NCBI GenBank assembly: GCA_023442845.1
Contig: JAEZXC010000034.1
Location: forward strand, 1 to 15,494
DNA: 15,494 bases
Direction: 5' to 3'
Origin: Actinomycetes bacterium
Lineage (GTDB): Bacteria > Actinomycetota > Actinomycetes > Actinomycetales > Demequinaceae
In this document: piece after piece, positions 1 through 7,626 of the stretch
How positions within the stretch are numbered: the stretch's first letter is position 1
Layout: each line of letters starts with the position of its first letter
Notes under the pieces: generated by a model
Told to the model about the DNA's origin: nothing
The model's database searches: none
What the model saw: the letters and a program-made list of their open reading frames with translations, nothing else
Translations under genes and position numbers: made by a program

Positions 1-1364
1 GCGATGATGTCGTCGGACAAGGTCGGGTCGATCTCCACCGCTTCCGATGCCGCTGCCCAGTCGTTGACCGTGAGCGATGGGACAAAGCCGAGTGAGTCCT
101 GTGCGAGCACGAGCTCACGGCGCACGCGCTCACCAAGTGGCTCCGACGTGCGCTCACCTTGCAGCTGGCCCATCACCCCCCGCACTTCACGCTGCGCACG
201 CTTCACATGCTCCAATGTTGACAAGAGGCGCTCACGCACATCGGGCGGGGATTCATTCGAAATCGACTCGATCTGCATTGCCGTCGCAAAGAGTTCCTGT
301 GAGACGAAGTCATGGAGGTCGTCCGCGATGCGCTCGCGCTCCTCGAGCAGCGTTGACACGTTGCGCACGTGCGCCAACTCGGCAAACTGCAAGCCAAGCG
401 CCGCCTGATTGGAGAAGCGCTGAGCCGTTGCAAGATCGTGCTCGTCGAACGTCGTCTGTTGCTTGCGACGCCACAGCATGAGGAGACCAAGAGTGCGGGC
501 GCCTGCAAGCAACGGCGCGTACAGCGTCGGACCAAAATCCTTCACCGGTTCCAAGATGGTGGGGCCGGGAGGCTGGTCCGCGATCGTGCCCATGCCAGAA
601 CGGATGACGGACATCGCGAAACCGTCTTCGGGGAGTGCCAACCCAAGCAGAGCGTCGGCGTTCACCCCGTCGGTGAACTCCATAATCCACTCGTCATCGA
701 GGCCCGGAAGCACGAGCGCGGCTGCGGCGGCGTCGGACAACTCTCGTGCGGAGGCAACAATGCGGGCGATGACAGCCTCATCACCGGGGTTGGCGAGAAA
801 GGCCATCGTGATCGCCTGAGACGCCGCGAGCCAGTTCTCGCGCTCGATGGACTCCTCAAACAGCTGGGCATTGTCAATCGCCACTGATGCCGCTGATGCG
901 AGAGCGGACACGGCGGCGACGTCGAGCTCGGTGAAACCACCTTCCTTGGACGCGAGGTAGAGATTGCCGAATACCGACCCGCGCGCACGCAAGGAGCAGC
1001 CAAGGAATGAGCCCATCGGCGGGTGACCCTTGGGCAAGCCAACAAAGGCGGGGTGCTCGGTCAACTCGTCGATGACGAGCGCGCCCTCAACGGGTATCTG
1101 GCCGAGAGTGCCCATCGCGTTGGGTGCGCGACCGATCATCGCCATGACCGACTCGTCCATGCCGAGGTAATGGAACTCAACCGACGTGCCTTCTTCGTCG
1201 AGCACGTTGATGGCCGCGAGGGGTGCCCCTGTCACTTCCTGGGCAGCCTCGAGCATCTTGTTGAGCACCGACGGCAGATCGAGTTGGCGATTGAGCGACA
1301 GGATCGCCTCGGTGACCTTGTCCGACATGGGCAGGAGCTCCTTACCGAGTGGGCGTTGTGACAT
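1..1364 (-). CDS. DevS/DosT-like GAF-GAF sensor histidine kinase (3' end outside window)
   Basis: Two-component sensor kinase, cytoplasmic, with no membrane segment in the visible 454 residues. It has two GAF domains (about residues 25-170 and 190-330) and then a HisKA_3 dimerisation box whose phosphoacceptor is H351, in ERERIADDLHDFVSQELFA. The ATPase domain lies beyond the left edge. The N-terminal GAF resembles that of mycobacterial DevS/DosT: it has GHPPMGSFLG with H114 and FGNLYL with Y136. From my recollection of DevS, these match its proximal heme His149 and distal-pocket Tyr171, with the same 22-residue spacing. The gene overlaps the end of cydC by 23 bp and is probably its translationally coupled last partner. 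The ATG at 1364 has a strong SD (GGAGGTGA). An in-frame ATG at 1328 also has one (AAGGAG), so the N-terminus is uncertain by 12 residues. The kinase type is secure; the oxygen/redox ligand is inferred. No response regulator is visible. Confidence 0.88.
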   Translation of the reverse strand, partial: MSQRPLGKELLPMSDKVTEAILSLNRQLDLPSVLNKMLEAAQEVTGAPLAAINVLDEEGTSVEFHYLGMDESVMAMIGRAPNAMGTLGQIPVEGALVIDELTEHPAFVGLPKGHPPMGSFLGCSLRARGSVFGNLYLASKEGGFTELDVAAVSALASAASVAIDNAQLFEESIERENWLAASQAITMAFLANPGDEAVIARIVASARELSDAAAAALVLPGLDDEWIMEFTDGVNADALLGLALPEDGFAMSVIRSGMGTIADQPPGPTILEPVKDFGPTLYAPLLAGARTLGLLMLWRRKQQTTFDEHDLATAQRFSNQAALGLQFAELAHVRNVSTLLEERERIADDLHDFVSQELFATAMQIESISNESPPDVRERLLSTLEHVKRAQREVRGVMGQLQGERTSEPLGERVRRELVLAQDSLGFVPSLTVNDWAAASEAVEIDPTLSDDII

Positions 1365-3057
1365 CGAGACTAATCACCTCCTCAACGACATCGAGGATGC
1401 CGAGGTCGTGTGTAACAACTATCACGCTCGTGCCGCGTTCCCGCATCGCGGCGAGTGCCGCCCGCAATGCATCGATTCCGTCCGCATCGAGGTGCTCGGC
1501 CGGCTCATCGATGAGGTGAATCGGCGCCGGGCACAAGAGCGCCCGTGCCAGGAGCAGGCGTCGCCTCTCGCCCCCCGACACGGTGAGCCCGCCAGAGCCA
1601 AGTTCAGTGTCGAGGCCAAGCGATTGGGCGCGGAGCCATGCGCCGAGCCCCACCGCCTCAAGCGCTGCCCACGCCTCCTCCTCCGTCACATCTCCGCGCG
1701 CGACGCGGAGGTTCTCGAGCACCGAGGTGCCAAAGATGTGGGCATCCTCCGGCGTGACGGCGACAAGCGTGCCAAGGGTGTGAATGCCGACGCTGTCGCC
1801 GTTGATTGTGACCGAGCCAGCGGCGGGCGGTAGCGCCCCCGCGATCGTGAGGAGGAGCGTCGTCTTGCCGACGCCGGAGCGGCCAACGATGCCGAGCGCC
1901 CCGCCCGGCTCGACGGTCGCCGTCACTGGCACGGTTGGCACCATTCCTGGCCATGCCGCTTGAACGCCGTTGAGCCGCAAAACGGCCGACGCTGAAGCGG
2001 CCGACGCTGGGGCGAACGGCGCGTCGGCGTCGGCCTCGTGGTCCGTGGCGCGAGCGGTGTGCGCCAGTGAGCCGATTCCGGTGTCAGCCGTTGCGAGGAC
2101 GCGGCGGGCGGCCGCGGCCGAGCGGAAGGCCTGCATCGTGGCTGCCGGCACCGCGGAGACCGCTTCAAATGCACTGAGCGGAAGGAGCGCAATGATGGCG
2201 GCGCTCATTGGGCTCAGGCCGTGGTCCCGGGCCGCGATGACCGCAAGCGCGAGCGCAGTGAAAAGCGCGAGACCTTGAGCGCCTTGCAAGGCGGCCGCAG
2301 CCCACGCTGACGGGCGTGCGGCATGCTCAGCGGCGGCCTCGGCTTCCCGGTTGGCTGCACGAAGCTCCGCGGACGCCGCGTCCGCCGTTCCCCACACGCG
2401 GTGCTCGACAGCGCCATCAATGGCCTCGAGGGTCGCCGTCGACACGCGTGCGGCGGCCTCAGTGCCGCTTTCAGCAGCCGCACGGGTCGAACGCCACGTG
2501 CCCACCGATGACAACACTGCCGCCACGACAAGGCACACCGCCAAAGACAGTCCCGCCCATGGCAACAAGAAGCCGGTAATGATGACGGCCGCGAGGCTCA
2601 CCGTGCCAGCGACCCCAAGCGGCACCATTGACCGCACCACCGCGTCACCCATTGCGTCGATATCGCCGCCGATGCGAGCGACCACATCGCCGCGCTTGAG
2701 AGACAACACCTGTTCGGCTCCCGTTTTGGCGACGCGTTCGTACGTCCGCGCTCGCAGTGAAACGACGCCGCGCAACGCCGTCTCGTGACTGACAAGCCGT
2801 TCAAGGTAGCGGAACAAGCCGCGGCCGATTCCAAAGAATCGGACAGCAACGGACGCGATCGCGAGGTCAGCAGGGGAGGGCATCTGGGCCGCACGCGCGA
2901 TCATCCATGCGGCAACCGCAGCGAGTCCAACAGCCGACCCAAGCGCCAACGTGCCCCATGCAATCGAGCCGATGATGCGTGCCGCGGTGACGTCGGCATC
3001 GCGCAACAGCGCACGTACCGGCACGGAACTGCGCGTCGCGGTGCGGGTGGAGGTCAT
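1342..3057 (-). CDS. cydC: CydC, ABC transporter subunit for cytochrome bd assembly
   Basis: Half of the CydDC heterodimeric ABC exporter, which moves thiol reductants (cysteine/glutathione-type) and is required to assemble heme into cytochrome bd. It is 571 aa. An N-terminal six-helix membrane domain covers about residues 25-310 and the nucleotide-binding domain about 360-560. Visible motifs are Walker A GRSGVGKT (392-399), signature VSGGE (493-497), Walker B LIDEP with catalytic E518, and H-loop H550. The Q-loop reads TPEDAHIF, so Glu (E437) stands where Gln is usual. The helical subdomain between Q-loop and signature is full length (57 residues), unlike in the partner CydD. The start ATG overlaps the cydD stop (ATGA). 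The C/D assignment rests on operon order and motif flavour; the pair as CydDC is secure. Confidence 0.92.
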   Translation of the reverse strand: MTSTRTATRSSVPVRALLRDADVTAARIIGSIAWGTLALGSAVGLAAVAAWMIARAAQMPSPADLAIASVAVRFFGIGRGLFRYLERLVSHETALRGVVSLRARTYERVAKTGAEQVLSLKRGDVVARIGGDIDAMGDAVVRSMVPLGVAGTVSLAAVIITGFLLPWAGLSLAVCLVVAAVLSSVGTWRSTRAAAESGTEAAARVSTATLEAIDGAVEHRVWGTADAASAELRAANREAEAAAEHAARPSAWAAAALQGAQGLALFTALALAVIAARDHGLSPMSAAIIALLPLSAFEAVSAVPAATMQAFRSAAAARRVLATADTGIGSLAHTARATDHEADADAPFAPASAASASAVLRLNGVQAAWPGMVPTVPVTATVEPGGALGIVGRSGVGKTTLLLTIAGALPPAAGSVTINGDSVGIHTLGTLVAVTPEDAHIFGTSVLENLRVARGDVTEEEAWAALEAVGLGAWLRAQSLGLDTELGSGGLTVSGGERRRLLLARALLCPAPIHLIDEPAEHLDADGIDALRAALAAMRERGTSVIVVTHDLGILDVVEEVISLDVTTPTR

Positions 3058-4646
3058 GAGGTCACCTCCCTCACGGGTGCAGCCGTCACTTCGACGGTGC
3101 GATGTGCGGCGTCAATGAGGAGCGGATCGTGGCTCGCGGCCACAACGGTGGCGCCAGCTCGCGCCGCCGCGACGATTCGGGCGATGAGTTCCTCGCGTGC
3201 CGCACCATCGAGGTGTGCCGTTGGCTCGTCGAACAGCAGCACGGGGCGTCCCGATGTGAGGGCGCGCTCGTACGCAACGAGGTGGCGTTGTCCCAAACTG
3301 AGAGTCCGCCCTGCTGGTCCCAACTCCGGCCGTTGGGGAACCCACGCAATATGGCTCACCCAGGCGTCGGCGTCGGCGTCGGTGACAACAACGTCGCCTG
3401 CACGTGTGTGCGCCGTGACGGACCCCTCGTCCACCGCAATAAGGCCGCCGAGCGCGAGCAACGCTGTTGACTTGCCCTCGCCATTGGCGCCGTGAAGCAC
3501 GGTGAGTTCGCCAGCGCGCGCTGTGAGACTGAGTTTGCTGGGGGCGTGCCGCGAGCCATCCGGGGTCGCAATCGACACGCCGTCAAGGCGCAGCGTCGAT
3601 CCGTCGAGGTCCGGCCGCGCGCCGCCGGGGGTGCCCACCACCATCGGGCGCAGCGCGAGCACCGCAAAGGCGCCCTCCGCGGCGGCGAGACCGTCCGCAG
3701 ATGCGTGAAAGTGGGTGCCGACGTTACGCAACGGCAAGTAAATCTCCGGAGCGAGGATGAGCACCGCGAGCGCAGTCTCGATTGACACATGACCATCAAT
3801 GAGACGAAACCCCAGGGTGACGGCGACGATCGCTACCGAGAGCGTCGTCAGCAGTTCCAGCACGAGCCCCGACAGAAATGCGATGCGGAGCGACCCCATC
3901 GTCGCTTTGCGCGCAGCGTCGCCAAGTTCCCGTACGCGCACAACTGGGCCGCGCTCGCGACCCAGTGCGCGCAACGTCGGCACGCCTGCAATGAGATCAA
4001 GTACACGTGCGCCAAGGCGTTCCATCGCCTCCATATGCGCGGCAGAGCGGGCTGAGGTGAGGAGGCCGACAAGCACCATGAAGATCGGCACGAGGGGCAG
4101 CGTCAGCACCACGATGAGAGCGGAAAGCCAGTCGACGCCGAGCACGACAACGAGCATGAGTGGAGTGACCGTGCACGCGAGAATGAGTTGCGGAAGGTAG
4201 CGCACAAAGTAGGGGAGTAGTCCATCGAGCCCGCGCGTGACCGTAGTCACCACCTCGGCGCCTTTGCCGGATGCGATCCAGCGCGGGCCAAGCGTGGTCG
4301 CGTGCTCGACTACCGCTTCGCGCAGGTGGGAGATCACCTTGGTGCCCGCGCGATGCGCGAGCCGCTCCTGCACCCACACAATCCCCACCCGCACCGCGAC
4401 AACCGCGGCAAGCAACGGCAGGCCGACGCTGAGAGCCCGCGTGCTCGTCGGCACGAGCGAGCCCACGTGGGCGAGGCCGTCCTCGCTCAGCGGTGTGGGA
4501 GCGAGCACAGGGGCGAGCATTCGTGCGACGAGCAGCGCCTGGACGAGCAACGTGCCAGCGCTCACAAAACCAAGCACCGCCGTCACGATGACGTAACGGC
4601 GTGCTGGACCGATCCGCGCGATGAGGCGCGGGTCGATGGGTTTCAT
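3054..4646 (-). CDS. cydD: CydD, ABC transporter subunit with shortened nucleotide-binding domain
   Basis: Partner of CydC in the exporter needed for cytochrome bd maturation. It is 530 aa, shorter than typical CydD proteins. The membrane domain covers about residues 15-310 and the ABC domain about 350-525. Walker A GANGEGKST (386-394), Walker B LLFDEP with E474, and H-loop H506 are intact. The Q-loop (WVPQRPEL, Q438) is followed after only 12 residues by a variant signature LSLGQ (449-453). In CydC the same interval is 57 residues, so most of the alpha-helical subdomain is absent in frame. That subdomain normally contacts the coupling helices of the membrane domains. The gene starts 7 bp after cydB and has only a weak SD, which suggests translational coupling. 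Identity comes from context and the CydD-like membrane domain. Confidence 0.9.
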   Translation of the reverse strand: MKPIDPRLIARIGPARRYVIVTAVLGFVSAGTLLVQALLVARMLAPVLAPTPLSEDGLAHVGSLVPTSTRALSVGLPLLAAVVAVRVGIVWVQERLAHRAGTKVISHLREAVVEHATTLGPRWIASGKGAEVVTTVTRGLDGLLPYFVRYLPQLILACTVTPLMLVVVLGVDWLSALIVVLTLPLVPIFMVLVGLLTSARSAAHMEAMERLGARVLDLIAGVPTLRALGRERGPVVRVRELGDAARKATMGSLRIAFLSGLVLELLTTLSVAIVAVTLGFRLIDGHVSIETALAVLILAPEIYLPLRNVGTHFHASADGLAAAEGAFAVLALRPMVVGTPGGARPDLDGSTLRLDGVSIATPDGSRHAPSKLSLTARAGELTVLHGANGEGKSTALLALGGLIAVDEGSVTAHTRAGDVVVTDADADAWVSHIAWVPQRPELGPAGRTLSLGQRHLVAYERALTSGRPVLLFDEPTAHLDGAAREELIARIVAAARAGATVVAASHDPLLIDAAHRTVEVTAAPVREVTS

Positions 4647-4653
4647 GGGGCCC

Positions 4654-5700
4654 CTATGCGGATTGCTTGGTGAACGTCAGTTCATTGTGCTCCGGCATGT
4701 GGTCCTCGGTGAGGCGGCGGCGGAACACCCAGTACGTCCACGCCTGGTACGCGAGAACGATCGGGGTAAAGATCGCGGCAACCCACGTCATCACGACAAG
4801 CGTCGTGTGCGACGACGCGGCAACAAGTCCCGTGTCGCCGTGGACTACCAAACTGTAGGCCGGGTCAGTGGTCGACGGCATGACGTTGGGGAACATGGCA
4901 CCGAAGATCAGCGTCACCGCACCCACGATGGCGACGGCATTCGCCACAAACGCCCAACCGTGGCGCTGCACGAAGCTGAAGAACGCCGCGCCAGCGAGAC
5001 CAAGAGCGGCGAGCGCAAGTGCTCCCCACGTCCACGCGTTGTTCGAGTACGCGAGCTGCAACCACAGCGCCCACACAGCGCCAACGAGGAGCGCCGCAAC
5101 CGACGCGCCGCGCGCCCAGCGGGCAGCGCGCTGTTGGACATCGCCACCTGTCTTGAGCGACAAGAAAATGGCGCCGTGGCTGAGGAAGAGAGCGAGAGTG
5201 ACAGCGCCGCCAAGCAGAGCAAAGGGGTTGAGAAGGTTGAAGAACCCACCCGTGTACGTGCCCGTCTCGTCAATCGGCACACCGCGAACGATGTTGGCGA
5301 AGGCCACGCCCCACAGGATCGACGGGATCCAGGCGGAAACGATGATCGCGATGTCCCAGCGGTCACGCCACTTCTGATCGTTGATCTTCGATCGGTATTC
5401 AATGGCGACCGCTCGCACGATCAACGCGAGGAGGATGAGCAGCAGCGGCAGATAGAAGCCCGAGAACAAGGTGGCGTACCACTCGGGGAACGCCGCGAAA
5501 GTTGCACCACCCGCGGTGAGCAGCCACACCTCGTTACCGTCCCACACGGGGCCGATGGTGTTGAGCAGGACGCGGCGGCCCTTGGCAGTCTTGCCGACAA
5601 AGGGCATGAGCATGCCGACGCCGAAGTCAAAGCCTTCGAGCACGAGGTAGCCGGTCCAGAGCACTCCGATGAGGATGAACCAGAACGTTGCGAGATCCAT
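4654..5700 (-). CDS. cydB: CydB, cytochrome bd quinol oxidase subunit II
   Basis: Membrane subunit II of cytochrome bd, which forms the heterodimer with CydA and reduces oxygen to water with electrons from quinol. It is 348 aa and almost entirely hydrophobic, with about eight membrane segments. Family motifs seen are EGFDFGVG at 22-29 in the first helix, PVWDGNEVWLLTAGGATFAAFP at 51-72, and FPNVMPST at 270-277. The ATG at 5700 has an SD-like AAAGGA upstream and lies 18 bp after the cydA stop. cydD follows 7 bp beyond its own stop. The reading frame looks intact along its whole length. Confidence 0.97.
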   Translation of the reverse strand: MDLATFWFILIGVLWTGYLVLEGFDFGVGMLMPFVGKTAKGRRVLLNTIGPVWDGNEVWLLTAGGATFAAFPEWYATLFSGFYLPLLLILLALIVRAVAIEYRSKINDQKWRDRWDIAIIVSAWIPSILWGVAFANIVRGVPIDETGTYTGGFFNLLNPFALLGGAVTLALFLSHGAIFLSLKTGGDVQQRAARWARGASVAALLVGAVWALWLQLAYSNNAWTWGALALAALGLAGAAFFSFVQRHGWAFVANAVAIVGAVTLIFGAMFPNVMPSTTDPAYSLVVHGDTGLVAASSHTTLVVMTWVAAIFTPIVLAYQAWTYWVFRRRLTEDHMPEHNELTFTKQSA

Positions 5701-5718
5701 GAGGCGGTCCTTTCCGTC

Positions 5719-7221
5719 CTAGTACGCGAAGGAGAGTGGGGCGTCGTTATCGGAGGCCACGACGGGCTCTTCGACAATGGGTGCACCCTCTTGGGCATAG
5801 CGAGAAATGAGTCGGTACCAGAACACACCGAGCACGGCATAGACCAGGGTGAAGACGATCATCGACGTCGCCACCTCAAAGGTGTCTGCGGCCTTCGACA
5901 CGCCGTGCATCGTCAGGAGGTACACGGGATCCGTGCCGTCATACGACGGGTTCGGCGCCACGACAAAGGGCTGGCGACCCATCTCAGTGAAGATCCAGCC
6001 GAACGATGCCGCGAGGTACGGCATCGGCAGCGACACGAGTGCGAGCTTGCGCATCCAGCCCTGCGTCACGGTGCCGCCCTTTCGGGTGAACCACAGCACG
6101 GTGAGGGCCAGCGCGGCAGAGAACGCCGCGAGGCCGATCATGAGACGGAATGACCAGTACGTGACCGCAAGGTTAGGACGCGTCGAACCGTCAACCTCGT
6201 AGCCGTCTACCGCAGGAACAATCGGGTTCTCAGCGTCGGAAATGCCCGCGTACTGACGCTGCAGTTCATTGACGCCGGTGACGGTCGCGTTGAAGTCGCC
6301 TTCGGCCAACCACGAGGTGAGGCCCGGGATCGCGAGAATGTGCTGCACCGACCCCGGATCGTTGCCACCGAGGTTGCCAATGGCGAGCAACGAGAACGAG
6401 GCGCCGTCCTCACTTTCCATGATGCCCTCGGCTGCGGCCATCTTCATGGGTTGCTGCTCGAACATCAGCTTGGCCTGAATGTCGCCAGAAACGATGATCG
6501 CGATACCCGCGATGATCATCGTCACCGCGCCAAAGCGCGACGCCGTCCGGTAAAGCGACATATCGGAGGAGTCCTTCGGCTCGCCAGCACGATGCTTCTT
6601 CACCATCCAGTACACGGCAATACCGGAAACAAACGTGCCGGCGACAAGGAATGCCGACGCGATGACGTGGGGGAACGCGGCAAGAGTTGTCGAGTTGGTC
6701 AGTACCTCCCAAATGCTCACCATCTCGGCTCGACCCTTCTCAGGGTTGTATGCCGTACCCACGGGGTGCTGCATCCATGAGTTGGCAGCGAGGATGAAGT
6801 AGGCGGAGAGGTTTGAGCCGATTGCGAAGGCCCACACCGTTGCCAGGTGCACCTTCTTTGGCAGGCGGTCCCAACCAAAGATCCACAACCCCAGGAACGT
6901 TGATTCGAGGAAGAAGGCGATGAGCGCTTCCATCGCAAGAGGTGCGCCAAAGATGTCGCCCACGTAGCGGGAGTATTCCGACCAGTTCATCCCGAACTGG
7001 AACTCCTGAACAATTCCCGTTGCCACGCCGAGCGCGAAGTTGATGAGCAGCAACTTGCCGTAGAACTTGGTCAGACGCAGCCACTTTTCGTTCCCTGTGC
7101 GCACCCATGCGGTCTGCATGATGGCCACCAAGATCGACAGGCCGATCGTGAGTGGGACGAGGATGAAGTGGTAAACGGTCGTGATACCGAACTGCCAGCG
7201 CGCAAGCTCGAGCGCCTCCAT
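5719..7221 (-). CDS. cydA: CydA, cytochrome bd quinol oxidase subunit I (short Q-loop type)
   Basis: Heme-bearing catalytic subunit of the high-affinity cytochrome bd oxidase in the cell membrane. The start is ATG at 7221, with SD GAAGGAGG seven bases upstream. An in-frame TTG at 7251 would put that SD inside the gene. The protein is 500 aa. By alignment to the E. coli family the visible ligands are H18 (heme b595), E98 and E106, H185 in FPHVIASA and M361 in YWSFRLM (heme b558). K260 and E265 in QPMKMAAAE are at the quinol site. The insertion after the quinol loop is short, as in other Gram-positive bacteria. It is the first gene of cydABDC-kinase. Its control region holds a DosR-box-like palindrome, so induction under low oxygen or redox stress is likely (inference). 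Confidence 0.97.
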   Translation of the reverse strand: MEALELARWQFGITTVYHFILVPLTIGLSILVAIMQTAWVRTGNEKWLRLTKFYGKLLLINFALGVATGIVQEFQFGMNWSEYSRYVGDIFGAPLAMEALIAFFLESTFLGLWIFGWDRLPKKVHLATVWAFAIGSNLSAYFILAANSWMQHPVGTAYNPEKGRAEMVSIWEVLTNSTTLAAFPHVIASAFLVAGTFVSGIAVYWMVKKHRAGEPKDSSDMSLYRTASRFGAVTMIIAGIAIIVSGDIQAKLMFEQQPMKMAAAEGIMESEDGASFSLLAIGNLGGNDPGSVQHILAIPGLTSWLAEGDFNATVTGVNELQRQYAGISDAENPIVPAVDGYEVDGSTRPNLAVTYWSFRLMIGLAAFSAALALTVLWFTRKGGTVTQGWMRKLALVSLPMPYLAASFGWIFTEMGRQPFVVAPNPSYDGTDPVYLLTMHGVSKAADTFEVATSMIVFTLVYAVLGVFWYRLISRYAQEGAPIVEEPVVASDNDAPLSFAY

Positions 7222-7249
7222 GGCATGGCCTCCTTCAGGTTGTGCGGTC

Positions 7250-7255
7250 AACCTA
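7250..7255 (-). promoter_or_regulatory. Possible -10 element of the cyd operon
   Basis: On the minus strand, TAGGTT lies 28 bases before the cydA ATG. If it is the -10, transcription starts near 7243 and the palindrome centred at 7286.5 falls at about -43, a usual place for an activator that contacts RNA polymerase. No good -35 hexamer is visible, as expected of an activated promoter. This is inference from spacing and is not a strong motif match. Confidence 0.35.
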
Positions 7256-7276
7256 CCTCTGGGGGCATCTGGGAAG

Positions 7277-7296
7277 GCCGGGACTGAGGTCCCGGG
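7277..7296. promoter_or_regulatory. DosR/DevR-box-like palindrome upstream of cydA
   Basis: The core is CCGGGAC-TGAG-GTCCCGG, a perfect 7-bp inverted repeat with a 4-bp spacer. It matches 14 of 20 positions of the DosR/DevR consensus TTSGGGACTWWAGTCCCSAA, including every base of both GGGAC/GTCCC half-sites. It lies 56-75 bases before the cydA start. The DevS-like kinase at the end of the same operon would be a natural input for its regulator. Binding is inferred. Confidence 0.6.
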
Positions 7297-7304
7297 TGTC
7301 CCAT

Positions 7305-7322
7305 GACCTCACGCGTGGGGTC
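7305..7322. promoter_or_regulatory. Imperfect 18-bp palindrome with CACGCGTG core
   Basis: GACCT-CACGCGTG-GGGTC is symmetric except for one T/G pair. Its centre (7313.5) lies about 27 bp from the DosR-like box and about 27 bp from the GTCCCGG pair, so it sits evenly within an apparent regulatory array. No specific regulator is recognised. Confidence 0.3.
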
Positions 7323-7332
7323 CTAGCCGAAA

Positions 7333-7349
7333 GTCCCGGTTTGTCCCGG
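7333..7349. promoter_or_regulatory. Pair of GTCCCGG half-sites in direct repeat
   Basis: GTCCCGG occurs at 7333-7339 and 7343-7349, 10 bp apart (one helical turn). Both repeat the half-site of the palindrome at 7278-7295. The first, in AAAGTCCCGG, also matches the flanking WWAGTCCCS of the DosR consensus. They could be secondary binding sites for the same regulator about 95-105 bp before the predicted cydA transcript start. Confidence 0.45.
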
Positions 7350-7626
7350 GTGCGCCCGCGACGCCAGCGTGCGGCGGATTGCCAAGAAAAACCCAGCAGA
7401 TCGGGCGTTTCGGGCGCCCGTGTGCCACAATGGGCGCAGGTCAGCGCCTTCCACATAGGCGCCTACCACGCGACAGACGCAAATGCGATGGCAGCCGGCG
7501 GAACATCCGCCAGGCGCCTTGCACAAGCGGTCGGCCGCGATGATTACAGACTTCCGTCACCGCGAGTGACGACCGACGAAGACGCCGGGCCGGATGTGGG
7601 CGGCTTGAGGCTACGAGGTACCCGCT
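7350..7626 (+). other. Upstream region and probable leader of rne
   Basis: No gene is seen here. A CACAAT hexamer at 7426-7431 could be a -10 for rne, but no convincing -35 accompanies it. If it is used, the leader is about 190 nt. Downstream are several small symmetric elements: stem GGCGC/GCGCC (7433-7448, 6-nt loop), palindrome TAGGCGCCTA (7456-7465), and hairpin GGCGGA-ACA-TCCGCC (7497-7511). AGGCGCCT recurs at 7512-7519. The SD before rne is weak (GAGG at 7615-7618). Confidence 0.35.

Noticed and set aside
4621..6153. A 510-codon plus-strand open frame opposite cydB and cydA
   Set aside because: It is antisense to two strongly conserved genes, has an Arg/His/Glu-rich composition typical of GC-rich shadow frames, and shows no recognisable domain.
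7222..7251. Extended cydA start at TTG 7251
   Set aside because: It would place the strong SD inside the coding region and add ten residues absent from the conserved CydA N-terminus.
7298..7313. Possible Crp-type site (TGTGA-N6-TCACA) upstream of cydA
   Set aside because: Only a few outer bases match; the GTG...CAC symmetry is too weak.
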